64,000 nt of DNA from an uncultured Ectothiorhodospiraceae bacterium (GTDB lineage Bacteria > Pseudomonadota > Gammaproteobacteria > Nitrococcales > Nitrococcaceae), in the NCBI GenBank assembly GCA_913056385.1, contig CAJXND010000004.1, positions 1-64,000 on the forward strand, written 5' to 3'. Below the pieces are notes generated by a model, which searched no databases, was not told the origin of the DNA, and worked only from the letters and a program-made list of their open reading frames with translations. Shown here piece after piece: positions 52,084 through 64,000 of the stretch (position 1 is its first letter; each line of letters starts with the position of its first letter). A program made the translations under genes and the position numbers.

Positions 52084-52380
52084 ATGAACGAAGGATTCAC
52101 ATTCAACCTTGCCTGGATGGCGTGGACGCAGCCCGTCGCCATCTTCTTTGTCGCGATCGCCCTGATGCTGGTGGTGTTTGGCGTACTGCAGTTCGTCATG
52201 CCCACTTACGAGCGGCGCGGCTTTCTGCCGGTGCCCACCACGCGTGGTGACCGGCTATTCATGAGCCTGCTGGGCTCGGCATATATCCATCTCATCTGGC
52301 TGGCGTTTTCGGACGCGAGTCTTTTGATTGCCTCAGGCATTTCCATCGTCTATGCGGTGGTCATGCTGCGTTGGGGCTGA
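52084..52380 (+). CDS. glpU: DUF2160 small membrane protein GlpU
   Basis: A 98-residue protein with about three TM helices (AIFFVAIALMLVVFGVLQF, SLLGSAYIHLIWLAF, LIASGISIVYAVVML) and the motif MPTYERRGFLPVPTTRGDR. DUF2160 members occur in glycerol ABC operons as GlpU, role unknown. It starts 16 bp after glpQ. Confidence 0.88.
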   Translation: MNEGFTFNLAWMAWTQPVAIFFVAIALMLVVFGVLQFVMPTYERRGFLPVPTTRGDRLFMSLLGSAYIHLIWLAFSDASLLIASGISIVYAVVMLRWG

Positions 52381-52461
52381 CCGGCTTGCGGGTGCTGCGG
52401 TATCCGCATGGCATGAACCGGGCAAGCGCCGGATGGGCCGGTGCCACTGCCCATGGGTAAC

Positions 52462-52476
52462 GGGATCTAGGATCCC
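52462..52476 (+). promoter_or_regulatory. Hairpin between glpU and glpV
   Basis: GGGATC-TAG-GATCCC forms a tight hairpin in the 114-bp gap before glpV, followed by the very strong RBS AGGAGGAGAAAG. Such hairpins often stabilise the 3' segment and allow higher expression of the binding protein than of the membrane parts. Inference only. Confidence 0.4.
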
Positions 52477-52494
52477 CTCCAGGAGGAGAAAGCA

Positions 52495-54240
<1,746 letters not shown>

Positions 54241-54269
54241 TCCGGACTCATCTCCTCATCCGGAACTTC

Positions 54270-54296
54270 AGGGGGCCTTCGGGCCCCCTTCTTTTT
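54270..54296 (+). terminator. Rho-independent terminator after glpV
   Basis: GGGGGCC-TTCG-GGCCCCC stem with a UUCG tetraloop, extended by an A-T pair, followed by TTCTTTTT. Located 30 bp after the glpV stop, ending the glpD-glpV operon. Confidence 0.95.
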
Positions 54297-54305
54297 GTCC
54301 ATCGC

Positions 54306-54336
54306 TTGATCCACCCCCCGGGGGGAGGGGTATCCT
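54306..54336 (+). promoter_or_regulatory. copA promoter with CsoR-type GC-tract operator
   Basis: TTGATC (54306-54311) and TATCCT (54331-54336) flank a 19-bp spacer containing CCCCCCGGGGGG, extended to AGGGGTAT on the right. CsoR/RcnR repressors bind such G/C tracts bordered by ATA/TAT. The csoR-like gene is the downstream partner of copA. The ATG of copA follows at 54368. Confidence 0.6.
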
Positions 54337-54367
54337 GCTTGCACAGTCGAATGCAGTGGTGACCCGG

Positions 54368-56884
54368 ATGAGTGCAGAAACCCTCGATATTGAAATAACC
54401 GGTCTGACCTGCGGCAGTTGCGTGCGCCGCACCGAGGACGTGCTGAAGGGCGTGGACGGCGTGGAAGATGCACAGGTCAATCTCGCTACGGGCCGGGCGC
54501 ATCTCCGCCCTGCACCCCGGGCCGAGCAGACGGTTCTGCTGGCCGAGCTGGCAGCGGCGCTGGATAAGGCTGGCTATCCGCCGGCGCGAGAGACCCTGAC
54601 GCTGGCGCTGACGGGCGTCACCTGCGGTGGGTGTGTGAGTCGCGTGGAACGGGCCCTCGCCAGCGTGCCCGGCGTGACCGAGGCCAGCGTCAACCTGGGG
54701 CTCAGTCAGGCCCGGGTGACCGTGTTGAGTGGCACGGCAGCGCGCGCGGATCTGGTGGCGGCGGTGGAACAGGCCGGCTACGGTGTCGAGAAAAGCGCAG
54801 GCGACGGCGCCGACGCCGGGGAGGAAGGGGCCTCCGCGCAGGCTCGTGAGCGCGAGACACTGCGCCGCCAGATGCTCACCGCGGCCGCCTTCACGCTTCC
54901 GCTCGTCATCATCGCAATGGGGCGACATCTGCCCGGTGGCCATGCCCTGTTCACGCAGTGGCTGCCCGAACGCGCATGGATCGCGATCGAGTTCCTGCTG
55001 GCCACGCCCGTCGTGTTCTGGGCCGGGCGCGGCTTCTTTGAGCGCGGCTGGAAGGAAATGCGCCACCTCGCCCCGGCCATGAGCAGTCTGGTCATGATCG
55101 GTGCCGGTGCCGCCTATCTCTATTCCCTGCTGGTGTTGCTGGCACCGGGGATCTTCCCCGAAGGCACCGCCGGCAGCTACTTTGAGGCGTCCGGGGTCAT
55201 CATCACCCTGATCCTGGTGGGTCGCTATCTCGAGCAGATCGCGCGTGGCCGCACCTCGGAGGCCATCCGCCGGCTGCTGCAGCTCCAGTCACGCACCGCC
55301 CGCGTGATGCGCGGGGACGAGCCCGTGGAAGTGGCCATTGAGGACGTTGCCGTGGATGACCGGGTGCTGGTGCGCCCCGGTGAGCGCATCCCGGTGGACG
55401 GCGTGGTGCTCGAGGGCGGCTCGCGCGTCGATGAATCCATGATCACCGGCGAGCCCGTGCCGGTGGGGAAGGCCGAGGGCGACGAGCTGGCCACGGGCAC
55501 CGTCAATGGCCAGGGCTCCCTGGTGTTTCGCGCCACGCGGGTTGGCGGGAATACGGTCCTGGCGCAGATCATTGGCATGGTCGAAAAGGCGCAGGCCGAA
55601 AAACCGCCCATTCAGGCACTGGCTGACCGCATCGCGGGCATTTTTGTGCCGATCGTGCTGGTGGTGGCACTGATTACCGGCGCCATCTGGCTTGCCATTG
55701 GGCCCGATCCGGTGCTCTCGTACGCCTTCGTGGCCACCGTGAGTGTCCTGCTGATCGCCTGTCCCTGTGCCATGGGGCTGGCTACCCCAACCGCCGTCAT
55801 GGTCGCGACCGGCAAGGGCGCCGAAAACGGCATGCTGATGCGTCGCGGCTCGGCGCTCGAGGCCCTGGCCAGGGCGGACACCGTGGTGCTGGACAAGACC
55901 GGTACGCTCACCGTCGGCCGCCCGCAGCTCACCAACCTCGAAGTGGCGAGCGGCTCCGAGGACGAAACCCTCACCCTGGTGGCCGCGGTGGAACAGCACA
56001 GCGAGCATCCGCTTGCCCTCGCCATTGTCGAGGCGGCGCATGAACGCGGCATCAATATCCCCGCCGCCAGCGACTTTCAGTCGGTGACCGGCTACGGCGT
56101 CGAGGCGCAGGTGAACGGCCACTATGTGCATGTGGGCGCCGCCCACTACATGGAGTGGCTGGGCGTGGCCACCGACGCCGTTGCCGATACCGTTGATGAA
56201 CTGGCGGCGGCCGCCCGCACCACGCTCTATGCGGCCGTCGATGGCCAGCTGCTGGGCGTGCTGGGTATTGCCGACCCGCCCCGTGCGGAGGCCGCCGCCG
56301 TTGTGGGCGCACTCCGGACGCTGGGCTTGCGGGTGGCCATGGTCACCGGCGACCAGGCGGCAACGGCCAATGCGCTTGCGGCGCAGTTGGGCATTGACGA
56401 GGTCATGGCCGGTGTCCGGCCGGACGGCAAGGCCCGCGAGGTGGAGCGCCTGCAGGCCGAGGGGCATCGCGTGGCCTTTGTGGGCGATGGCATCAACGAT
56501 GCACCGGCCCTTGCGCGTGCCGATGTGGGCGTGGCCATTGGCACGGGCACCGATGTGGCCATCGAGGCCGGTGATGCGGTGCTTATGCGGCCTGATCTGA
56601 ACGGGTTGCTGGATGCGATTGACCTGGCGCGCCGCGCCCACCGCACCATCCAGGGCAACTTCGTGTGGGCCTATGGCTACAATGTGCTGCTGATACCGGT
56701 CGCCGCCGGGCTGCTGTATCCGCTGACGGGTTGGCTGCTCAACCCGATGGCCGCCGCTGCGGCCATGAGTCTGTCGAGCCTGTTTGTGCTCAGTAATTCA
56801 CTGCGGTTGCGGCGCTTTCGCCCCCGCCGCACTCGCCAGGAGGGAGCCAATGGCCGATCCAACCCACTGCCAGCTCGCGCTTGA
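54368..56884 (+). CDS. copA: Copper-exporting P1B-type ATPase
   Basis: An 838-residue P1B-ATPase exporting Cu(I). Two N-terminal heavy-metal domains have GLTCGSC and GVTCGGC. The membrane metal site is CPC in [12 protein letters not shown]; the phosphorylation motif DKTGT, the HP motif EHPLALA and [11 protein letters not shown] are all present. Start at 54368 removes an ORF-track extension into glpV and puts the first HMA at the N-terminus. csoR overlaps its 3' end by 35 bp. Confidence 0.95.
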   Translation: MSAETLDIEITGLTCGSCVRRTEDVLKGVDGVEDAQVNLATGRAHLRPAPRAEQTVLLAELAAALDKAGYPPARETLTLALTGVTCGGCVSRVERALASVPGVTEASVNLGLSQARVTVLSGTAARADLVAAVEQAGYGVEKSAGDGADAGEEGASAQARERETLRRQMLTAAAFTLPLVIIAMGRHLPGGHALFTQWLPERAWIAIEFLLATPVVFWAGRGFFERGWKEMRHLAPAMSSLVMIGAGAAYLYSLLVLLAPGIFPEGTAGSYFEASGVIITLILVGRYLEQIARGRTSEAIRRLLQLQSRTARVMRGDEPVEVAIEDVAVDDRVLVRPGERIPVDGVVLEGGSRVDESMITGEPVPVGKAEGDELATGTVNGQGSLVFRATRVGGNTVLAQIIGMVEKAQAEKPPIQALADRIAGIFVPIVLVVALITGAIWLAIGPDPVLSYAFVATVSVLLIACPCAMGLATPTAVMVATGKGAENGMLMRRGSALEALARADTVVLDKTGTLTVGRPQLTNLEVASGSEDETLTLVAAVEQHSEHPLALAIVEAAHERGINIPAASDFQSVTGYGVEAQVNGHYVHVGAAHYMEWLGVATDAVADTVDELAAAARTTLYAAVDGQLLGVLGIADPPRAEAAAVVGALRTLGLRVAMVTGDQAATANALAAQLGIDEVMAGVRPDGKAREVERLQAEGHRVAFVGDGINDAPALARADVGVAIGTGTDVAIEAGDAVLMRPDLNGLLDAIDLARRAHRTIQGNFVWAYGYNVLLIPVAAGLLYPLTGWLLNPMAAAAAMSLSSLFVLSNSLRLRRFRPRRTRQEGANGRSNPLPARA

Positions 56885-57143
56885 CCCCAACGTCCGTGAG
56901 GCGGCCCGGCGCCGTCTTGCCTCGGTACGGGGGCATGTCGAGGGCATCGTGCGGATGCTGGAGCGCGAGGATGTCTACTGCGTTGATGTGCTGCGTCAGC
57001 TAAAGGCGGTTGACGGCGCGCTCTCGAAAGTGGGCGATGCCGTGCTGCGCAGTCATTTGCATCACCATGTGACCAGCGCCCGCGAGCGCGGTGACGCCGA
57101 TGAAATCGTCGACGAGCTGATGGAGATCCTCAAGTACCGCTGA
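56850..57143 (+). CDS. CsoR/RcnR-family metal-sensing repressor
   Basis: A 97-residue four-helix repressor. [18 protein letters not shown] is the DNA-contact helix region. The metal-ligand positions are Cys44 (VYCVDVLRQ), His69 and His73 ([10 protein letters not shown]), that is C-x24-H-x3-H, while canonical CsoR has Cys at the third place. A C-H-H set occurs in RcnR and in Thermus CsoR. Copper sensing is inferred from the copA linkage and the GC-tract operator. RBS CAGGAGGGAG; the start lies inside copA. Confidence 0.85.
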   Translation: MADPTHCQLALDPNVREAARRRLASVRGHVEGIVRMLEREDVYCVDVLRQLKAVDGALSKVGDAVLRSHLHHHVTSARERGDADEIVDELMEILKYR

Positions 57144-57168
57144 CCCGCCCCGCTCTGGCGTGGGCGGG
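57144..57168. terminator. GC-rich stem-loop between convergent csoR and pat
   Basis: CCCGCCC (57144-57150) and GGGCGGG (57162-57168) form a 7-bp stem with an 11-nt loop in the 35-bp convergent gap. It could end transcripts from either side, but neither side has a T-tract. Confidence 0.4.
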
Positions 57169-57178
57169 CCTACGGCGG

Positions 57179-59893
57179 TCAGCCCCCGCCGTCACTCGCG
57201 GTCAGCGGCAGACTCACCCGAATGATGTCACGCTCTTCGGCGTCGACCTGCTCCGTAAACCCGAGCTGTCGGCAAAGCGCCAGCATGGGCTGGTTTTCGC
57301 GCAGCACGTCGCCGTCGATCTCCTTGATGCCGCGGCGACGGGCGTAGTCGATCACATGCTCCATGAGGATTCGGCCCAGGCCCTGGCGGGTCAGGTCGTT
57401 GCGCACAATGATCGAGTACTCGGCCTTTTCGTTGTCGGGATCGGCGTGGATATGCACCGCGCCATACAGCTCCGCCTCGCCCGGCACCTTGTCGGGATCG
57501 GTAATGATGAGCGCCATTTCGCGGTTGTAGTCGATCTGGGTAAAGCGCGCCGCCGCCATGTGGCTGAGCTGTTTCATCGGGGCAAAAAACCGCAGCCGGA
57601 TTTGCTCGGGCGTGAGATGCGCAAAGGCCCGGTGCAGGGCCGGTTCGTCCTCCGGGAGGATGGGCCGCAGCAAATACTGCTGGCCGTCATCGGCAGTGAC
57701 CGTTGTCTCCAGATCACGCGGATAGGGCCGGATGGCAAGCCGCTTCGACCCCTGGCCGTTCTCGCCAATGCGCACGCGCGCATCCAGTGCCACCACGCCG
57801 TCGGGTGAGGCAAGCAGCGGATTGATGTCGAGCTCCTTGACGCGCGAAAGGTCGGCGGCGATCTGTGCAATGCGCATCAGGGTAAGGTCGATGGCATCCA
57901 GATCCGCCGGCTTGCGGTCGCGGTAGCCCTGCAGCTGGCGGTAGACCCGGGTGCGGGTCACCATCTCGCGCGCCAGTTTGAGATTGAGCGGCGGCAGGCC
58001 CAGCGCTTGATCCTTGATGACCTCTACGGCCGTGCCGCCCTGGCCAAACAGCACCACCGGGCCGAACTGCTCGTCGTCGGTAAACCCGGCGATCAGCTCC
58101 CAGGACCCGGCACGCTTGACCATGGGCTGTACGCTGAAGCCCTGAAGATCGGCCGTGGGATAGGTGTCGGCCAAACGCCGCTGCATGGCCTCGGCTGCAT
58201 TGCGAACCGCCTCGGCGTTTTCAAGGTCGAGGACCACTCCGCCCACATCGCTTTTGTGGGTGATGTCCTTCGAGAGGATTTTAATGGCCGCGGGATAGCC
58301 CAGCCGTTCGGCTGCCTCGGCAGCGCTGTCCGGGTCTTCCGCCACTTCCGTGGGGACAACCTCGACGCCATAGGCGGCCAGCAGCTGTTTGGCCTCGGGT
58401 TCGCTCAGGATCTCGCGCCCCTCGGCAGCCGCGGCCTCGACCAGCTGATGGGCGGTGGCGTAGTCGGGGGTAAAGATCCCCGGAACGGAGGGCGGGGTCT
58501 CGAGCAGCTGCTCCTGGCTCTTGCGATACGCCACCAGATGCATGAAGGCCCGTACCGCGCCCTCGGGCGTGGTGTAGCTGGGAATCCCGGCCTCTGCAAA
58601 CCGCCGCCGCGCCTCCTGCGCGGTGTGCTCGCCGACCCAGCAGGTAAACAGCGACTGCTGCCTGCCGCCCCGGCGCCGGCGCTGGTATTCGGCAATCACC
58701 GCCTCGGTGGCATCCATGCTGTCGGCCACCGCCGTGGGGCAGTTCAGCACCAGCATGGCATCGGCTTCGGGGTTGTCCGCCAGCACATTGATGGCATCGG
58801 CATAGCGCTTGCCGGGGGCATCCCCGATGATGTCCACGGGATTGCCATGCGACCAGGTGGGCGGGAGGACCTGATCCAGTGCCTCGAGTGTTGCCTCGGG
58901 CAGCTCGGCCAGATGCCCGCCCTGGCCGATCAGCGCATCGGTGGCCAGAACGCCGATGCCGCCGCCATTGGTCAGAATGGACAGGCGATCTCCGGCCGGT
59001 GGCTCGGTGGTTGCCAGAGTCTCGACCGCGGCAAACAGCTCGCCGAGCGTGTCCACACGCAACATGCCGGCGCGGCGGAAGGCGGTGTCGTAGACCGAGT
59101 CGGAGCCGGCCAGCGCGCCGGTATGCGATGCAGCGGCCTTGGCGCTGGCCGCATGGCGGCCGGCCTTGACCACGATCACCGGCTTCATGCGTGCGGCCGC
59201 GCGGGCCGCCGACATGAACTTGCGCGCATCGGTAATGGCCTCCACATACAGCAGGATGGCGCGGGTGTTGGGGTCGTTGGCGAGATAGTCGAGCGTGTCG
59301 CCAAAATCAACATCGGCCATGTCGCCCAGCGAAATCATGTGCGAAAAACCGATTCCGCGCCGCTCGGCCCAGTCCAGCACCGAGGTCACGATGGCGCCCG
59401 ACTGGGTCACAAAGGCAATTCGGCCCTTGGGTGGCGCCAGATGCGAAAAGCTGGCATTAACGCCGGCGCCCGGTACCAGAATACCCAGGCAATTGGGGCC
59501 GATGATGCGCGTGAGATGCGGCCGGGCCGCGTCGAGCATTTCCTGGCGCAGCGCCATGCCCGCGGCGTCATTGCCCTCGCCAAAGCCGGCGGTAATGACC
59601 ACGACCCCGCGGGTGCCGGCCTGCGCCAGTTGATCAACGATGCCGGGGACGGTGTTGGGTGGCGTGCACACAATGGCCAGGTCGGGCGTGACCGGCAGCG
59701 CGCTGATGTCGGAGTAGCAGAGCACCCCTTCGATCGCCCGATGCTTGGGGTTGACCGGCATGATGGGGCCGTCAAAACCGGCATTGAAAAGATTGCGGGC
59801 CACCACGGCGCCAACCGATCCCGGCCGCCGGCTGGCACCGATGAGCGCGATGGAGCGTGGCTTGAAAAGGGCGTCGAGGTTGCGGACCGTCAT
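57179..59893 (-). CDS. Pat/PatZ protein lysine acetyltransferase (ADP-forming acyl-CoA synthetase-like fused to GNAT)
   Basis: A 904-residue fusion. The N-terminal two thirds resemble NDP-forming acyl-CoA synthetases: CoA-binding domain (GASRRPGSVGAVVARNLF), succinyl-CoA-ligase-like domain and an ATP-grasp domain (about residues 480-700). The C-terminal GNAT domain (about 730-890) has VRNDLTRQGLGRILMEHV, the acetyl-CoA loop. This order matches E. coli PatZ/YfiQ, which acetylates lysines including that of acetyl-CoA synthetase. No regulator seen nearby. Confidence 0.92.
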   Translation of the reverse strand: MTVRNLDALFKPRSIALIGASRRPGSVGAVVARNLFNAGFDGPIMPVNPKHRAIEGVLCYSDISALPVTPDLAIVCTPPNTVPGIVDQLAQAGTRGVVVITAGFGEGNDAAGMALRQEMLDAARPHLTRIIGPNCLGILVPGAGVNASFSHLAPPKGRIAFVTQSGAIVTSVLDWAERRGIGFSHMISLGDMADVDFGDTLDYLANDPNTRAILLYVEAITDARKFMSAARAAARMKPVIVVKAGRHAASAKAAASHTGALAGSDSVYDTAFRRAGMLRVDTLGELFAAVETLATTEPPAGDRLSILTNGGGIGVLATDALIGQGGHLAELPEATLEALDQVLPPTWSHGNPVDIIGDAPGKRYADAINVLADNPEADAMLVLNCPTAVADSMDATEAVIAEYQRRRRGGRQQSLFTCWVGEHTAQEARRRFAEAGIPSYTTPEGAVRAFMHLVAYRKSQEQLLETPPSVPGIFTPDYATAHQLVEAAAAEGREILSEPEAKQLLAAYGVEVVPTEVAEDPDSAAEAAERLGYPAAIKILSKDITHKSDVGGVVLDLENAEAVRNAAEAMQRRLADTYPTADLQGFSVQPMVKRAGSWELIAGFTDDEQFGPVVLFGQGGTAVEVIKDQALGLPPLNLKLAREMVTRTRVYRQLQGYRDRKPADLDAIDLTLMRIAQIAADLSRVKELDINPLLASPDGVVALDARVRIGENGQGSKRLAIRPYPRDLETTVTADDGQQYLLRPILPEDEPALHRAFAHLTPEQIRLRFFAPMKQLSHMAAARFTQIDYNREMALIITDPDKVPGEAELYGAVHIHADPDNEKAEYSIIVRNDLTRQGLGRILMEHVIDYARRRGIKEIDGDVLRENQPMLALCRQLGFTEQVDAEERDIIRVSLPLTASDGGG

Positions 59894-59971
59894 GGCGGCG
59901 CTCCTTGAGGCAGTTCATGTTGCTATGCAACATTCTAGCGCAGTTATTCGACGCTTTTGTGACCCCCGGGA

Positions 59972-60904
59972 CTAGCCGCCATGGCTGGCCAGCATGGTCA
60001 GGACCAGCGGCAGGGTCACGGCGGCAAGCGCGGTCTGGACCGTCAGAATGCCAGCCAGCAAGCCGTGATCACCGCCCATCTGGCGGGCGAGGATGTAAGC
60101 GGATGTGGCGGTGGGCAGCGCGGCAAAGACGACCAGTACCTGCGTCTCGAGTGGGTTCAGTCCCACCGCGCCGGCGGCCGCCCAGGCGATGGCCGGCAGC
60201 GCGAGCAGCTTGAGCAGGCTCCCGAGCGCAATGGCCAGCGTGTCGCTCCGCATCCGGCCAATGTGAAGCCCGGCACCCACGCTCATCAAACCCAGGGGTA
60301 CGGCGGCACTGCCCGCGGTGTCGAGTCCGGTTGCAAGCCAGGGATGCAGACCGATGCCGCTGAGATTCAGTGCAAGGCCTGCGCCGCAACCAATGATGAG
60401 CGGGTTGCCGGCCAGGCTGAGCAGTATCCGCCCCGGACTCTGTCTGGCGCCCGCATGGCGTGCCAGTACCAGCACGCAGGCCACGTTGATTAGCGGGACC
60501 ATCAGGGCGATCGTGAGCGCGGTCACAGCCATCGCCCCCTCGCCGAATACCGTGAGAACCACGGCAATGCCCAGGTAGGTATTGAAGCGGATGCCACCCT
60601 GGTAGAGCGAGCTGAAGGCCGGCCCGCTCAGCCGCAGCAAAGGGCGCAGCAGATAGGCCAGCACGCTGCCCGCCCCCAGGGTAAGGGCGGCGGCCGTCAG
60701 CATGGGCGGGATGCGTGCGGCGTCAAGGGCGGCCGTGCCGAGCCCCTCGATGAGTAGCGCCGGAAACAGCACAAAGTAGATGAAACGCTCGAGCTGCGGC
60801 CAGAAACCGGGGCCCGGGAAGTCGATGCCGGCAAGCAGCCGGCCAACCAGGATCAGGCCGAATAGCGGCAGCAGGGCCGAGAGGATGGGCAGGGGATCGC
60901 TCAA
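59972..60904 (-). CDS. AEC-family transporter
   Basis: A 310-residue inner-membrane transporter of the auxin efflux carrier family with about ten TM helices. LSALLPLFGLILVGRLL at the N-terminus and the NPLIIGCGAGLALNL and LPTATSAYILARQMGGD blocks are typical. Substrates in bacteria include malate or malonate, but cannot be inferred here. It lies between pat and dinB on the same strand. Confidence 0.87.
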   Translation of the reverse strand: MSDPLPILSALLPLFGLILVGRLLAGIDFPGPGFWPQLERFIYFVLFPALLIEGLGTAALDAARIPPMLTAAALTLGAGSVLAYLLRPLLRLSGPAFSSLYQGGIRFNTYLGIAVVLTVFGEGAMAVTALTIALMVPLINVACVLVLARHAGARQSPGRILLSLAGNPLIIGCGAGLALNLSGIGLHPWLATGLDTAGSAAVPLGLMSVGAGLHIGRMRSDTLAIALGSLLKLLALPAIAWAAAGAVGLNPLETQVLVVFAALPTATSAYILARQMGGDHGLLAGILTVQTALAAVTLPLVLTMLASHGG

Positions 60905-60934
60905 ACGCGGGGGCTCCGATGCCGGATTACAGGA

Positions 60935-62020
60935 TTACAACGGGGGATTATGCCAGTCCTGCGCGTTACCTTCTGCCTCTGCCGACTGCTCCGCTAACCC
61001 CGAGAGCTGCACGCCGAGCAGACGCACGGCCCGGTGCAGACGGTGTGCAAAGAGGCATTGATGGACCGCCTCGGCCAGCGGCTCGAAGCGATCGGTGGCC
61101 GCCGTCAGGCTGCGCGAGCGGGTATGCGTGGTGAAGTCGCGGTAGCGCAGCTTGACGGTCACCGTGCGCGCGGTGAGCCCACGCTCGACCAGTCGGCCAT
61201 GGACCTCGGTCAGCATCGCGCGCGCCTCGTGATCAAGCCGCCCACTGCTGCGGCAGTCCTGCTGGAAGGTTCGTTCGCGGCCGATGGACTTGCGGATCCG
61301 CTCGGTCTCGACCGGACGCTCGTCTTCGGCGTGTGCGGCGCGCTGTAGCGACAGGGCGTGGCGCGGGCTGAACACCGCCTGAAGGCGCACCAGCGGCATC
61401 GCGGCCAGATCACCGATCGTGGCAATGTCGAGCTCGGCCAGCCGCTCGGCGGTACGCGGCCCCACGCCATGGAGGGTGCGCACGGGCAGTGGCCAGACCC
61501 GAGCGGGCACATCCGCATGGGTGAGCCGGGTCAGGCCATCGGGTTTTTCGAGGTCGGAGGCGATCTTGGCCAGCAGCCGGTTGGGTCCGATGCCCACCGA
61601 TGCCACCAGGTCGGTATCAGCCAGAATCGCGGCCTTGAGGGCGCGTCCGATGGCAAGGGGTTGGTCTGCATCGGGACGGTGGCTGATGTCGAGATAGGCC
61701 TCATCCAGCCCCACCGCCTGGAGGCGCTCGCTCACCCCGCGCAAATGCGCATGAATCCGCTGGGACGCGGCCCGATAGGCGGCGAAGTCGACAGGCAGGA
61801 AGACGGCATCGGGGCAGAGCCGGGCCGCCGTGCGCAGGGGCATGCCTGAATGGATGCCAAAAACGCGTGCCTCGTAGGTGGCAGTCGAGACCACGCCACG
61901 CTGCGACGGATCGCCGCGGCCGCCCACCACAAGCGGCTGGCCGATGAGATCGGGGCGCTTGCGCCGTTCAACGGCGGCAAAAAAGGCGTCCATGTCGACG
62001 TGCATGATCACGCGCGACAC
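60935..62020 (-). CDS. dinB: DNA polymerase IV
   Basis: A 361-residue Y-family translesion polymerase. MHVDMDAFFAAVE holds the first catalytic Asp, VGLDEAYLDIS the Asp-Glu pair, and GVGPRTAERLAELDI the helix-hairpin-helix. The C-terminal little-finger domain is complete, ending in QLSGL, but a canonical beta-clamp tail (QLVLGL type) is not clear. No LexA box was recognised upstream. Confidence 0.95.
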   Translation of the reverse strand: MSRVIMHVDMDAFFAAVERRKRPDLIGQPLVVGGRGDPSQRGVVSTATYEARVFGIHSGMPLRTAARLCPDAVFLPVDFAAYRAASQRIHAHLRGVSERLQAVGLDEAYLDISHRPDADQPLAIGRALKAAILADTDLVASVGIGPNRLLAKIASDLEKPDGLTRLTHADVPARVWPLPVRTLHGVGPRTAERLAELDIATIGDLAAMPLVRLQAVFSPRHALSLQRAAHAEDERPVETERIRKSIGRERTFQQDCRSSGRLDHEARAMLTEVHGRLVERGLTARTVTVKLRYRDFTTHTRSRSLTAATDRFEPLAEAVHQCLFAHRLHRAVRLLGVQLSGLAEQSAEAEGNAQDWHNPPL

Positions 62021-62036
62021 GACGGCTGCCTGCTAC

Positions 62037-63409
<1,373 letters not shown>

Positions 63410-63413
<4 letters not shown>

Positions 63414-64000
63414 AACGCCTCCTCCCACGACCGGCTGAGGTGCATGGCGGCGTTGATGAGCCCCACCATGCTGTAGGTCTGGGGGAAGTTGCCCCACAGC
63501 TCGCCCGTCCCGGTATTCAGATCCTCCGAGAGCAGGCCGAGTTTCGTGCGGTGGGCAAGCATTTTCTCGAACAGCTCCCGGGCCTCGTCGGCGCGGCCGA
63601 TGGCCTGAAGCGCATCGATGAACCAGAACGTGCAGATATTGAAGGCGTTTTCGGGGTAGCCGAAGTCGTCTTCGGCGGCGTAGCGGAACAGCTGATCGCC
63701 GCGCCGCAGCTGTTGCTCGATCGCGTTGACCGTGCCCACGAAGCGCGGATCGTCGGCGGCCAGGAAGCCGAGCTCGTGCAACAGCAGCAGGCTGGCATCC
63801 ATCGTGTTGCCGCCAAAGGTCTCGGTGAAGGCGCCCAGTTCGTCGTTCCAGGCCTTGCGGCTGATGGTGGCGTGCATGTCGGCGGCCTGATCGCGCCAGC
63901 GCCGCGCATCGGCATCGAGCCCCAGGCGCTCGGCAATGCGGCGCAGCCGATCGCAGGCCGCCCAGCACATCATGGCTGAATAGGTGTGGATGCGCGCCCG
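63410..64000 (-). CDS. GH15-family glucosidase/trehalase, C-terminal part (cut by window)
   Basis: The frame is open to the window edge, reading HTYSAMMCWAACDRL just upstream of the track ATG, so the gene begins beyond base 64000. The last ~197 residues show GH15 features: MDASLLLL, RFVGTVNAIEQQL, then the C-terminal region ENAFNICTFWFIDAL, GLLSEDLNTGTGELWGNFPQTYSMVGLINAA. Members are glucoamylases or trehalases. It is coupled to otsA by a 4-bp overlap, suggesting trehalose or glucan metabolism. Confidence 0.88.

Noticed and set aside
58007-59908. 633-residue plus-strand ORF opposite pat
   Set aside because: Antisense shadow of a well-defined gene, without RBS or family features.

Overview
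The window is about 64 kb of GC-rich, gene-dense bacterial chromosome, read as a gammaproteobacterium. RfaH, GlpK/GlpD, FolE-FolX, DinB, OtsA, a short DksA-like protein and an acetyl-CoA-synthetase-like Pat acetyltransferase all fit that group. Proteins are short, acidic and tightly packed, and there is a trehalose synthase and an ABC glycerol uptake system. A halotolerant Ectothiorhodospiraceae-like organism is my best guess, but this is inference from gene content only. No rRNA, tRNA, CRISPR array, transposase or phage gene was seen. Both window edges cut genes: a phosphohexomutase on the left and a GH15 glucosidase on the right.

Region 1 (1-10.65 kb) is envelope polysaccharide: phosphoglucomutase, UDP-glucuronate epimerase, then a tightly coupled operon of an RfaH-like antiterminator, a GT4 glycosyltransferase, a WbpV-like epimerase, a small phosphoglycosyl transferase and a WbpM/CapD-like dehydratase. 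GalE and RfbB follow. Region 2 (8.55-21.35 kb) overlaps its end and is a toxin-antitoxin hotspot. Six intact-looking type II modules (AbrB-type VapBC, YefM-YoeB, RHH-type VapBC, Phd-RelE, HigBA with an enlarged toxin, HipBA) and one decayed Phd antitoxin sit singly between ordinary housekeeping genes (rfbB, a glutathione peroxidase, ydcF-like, rpiA, ilvA, dksA-like, apt). Several keep recognisable palindromic operators. A 177-bp inverted-repeat element lies just before higBA.

Region 3 (21.4-44.2 kb) is mostly core or transport: a NodIJ-like ABC transporter in line with an RND efflux pair, a tandem universal stress protein, a LysE exporter, folE-folX, an uncharacterised six-hairpin glycosidase-like protein coupled to a GT4 glycosyltransferase, WrbA, a glutathionyl-hydroquinone reductase, ribA, a second RND pair, a GST, AzlCD, a LysR regulator with a tiny divergent gene, TspO and glyoxalase I.

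Region 4 (44.2-54.3 kb) is a complete glycerol regulon: glpK diverging from glpR-glpD-glpSTPQUV, with a GlpR-type operator on a good promoter before glpD and a strong intrinsic terminator after glpV. Glycerol would enter by the ABC importer, be phosphorylated by GlpK and oxidised by GlpD. The two ATPases look complementary and asymmetric, one with a degenerate H-loop and the other with a degenerate signature motif.

Region 5 (54.3-64 kb) holds a CopA-type copper ATPase with an overlapping CsoR-family repressor and a GC-tract operator, then a minus-strand run of Pat acetyltransferase, an AEC transporter, DNA polymerase IV, trehalose-6-phosphate synthase and a GH15 enzyme.
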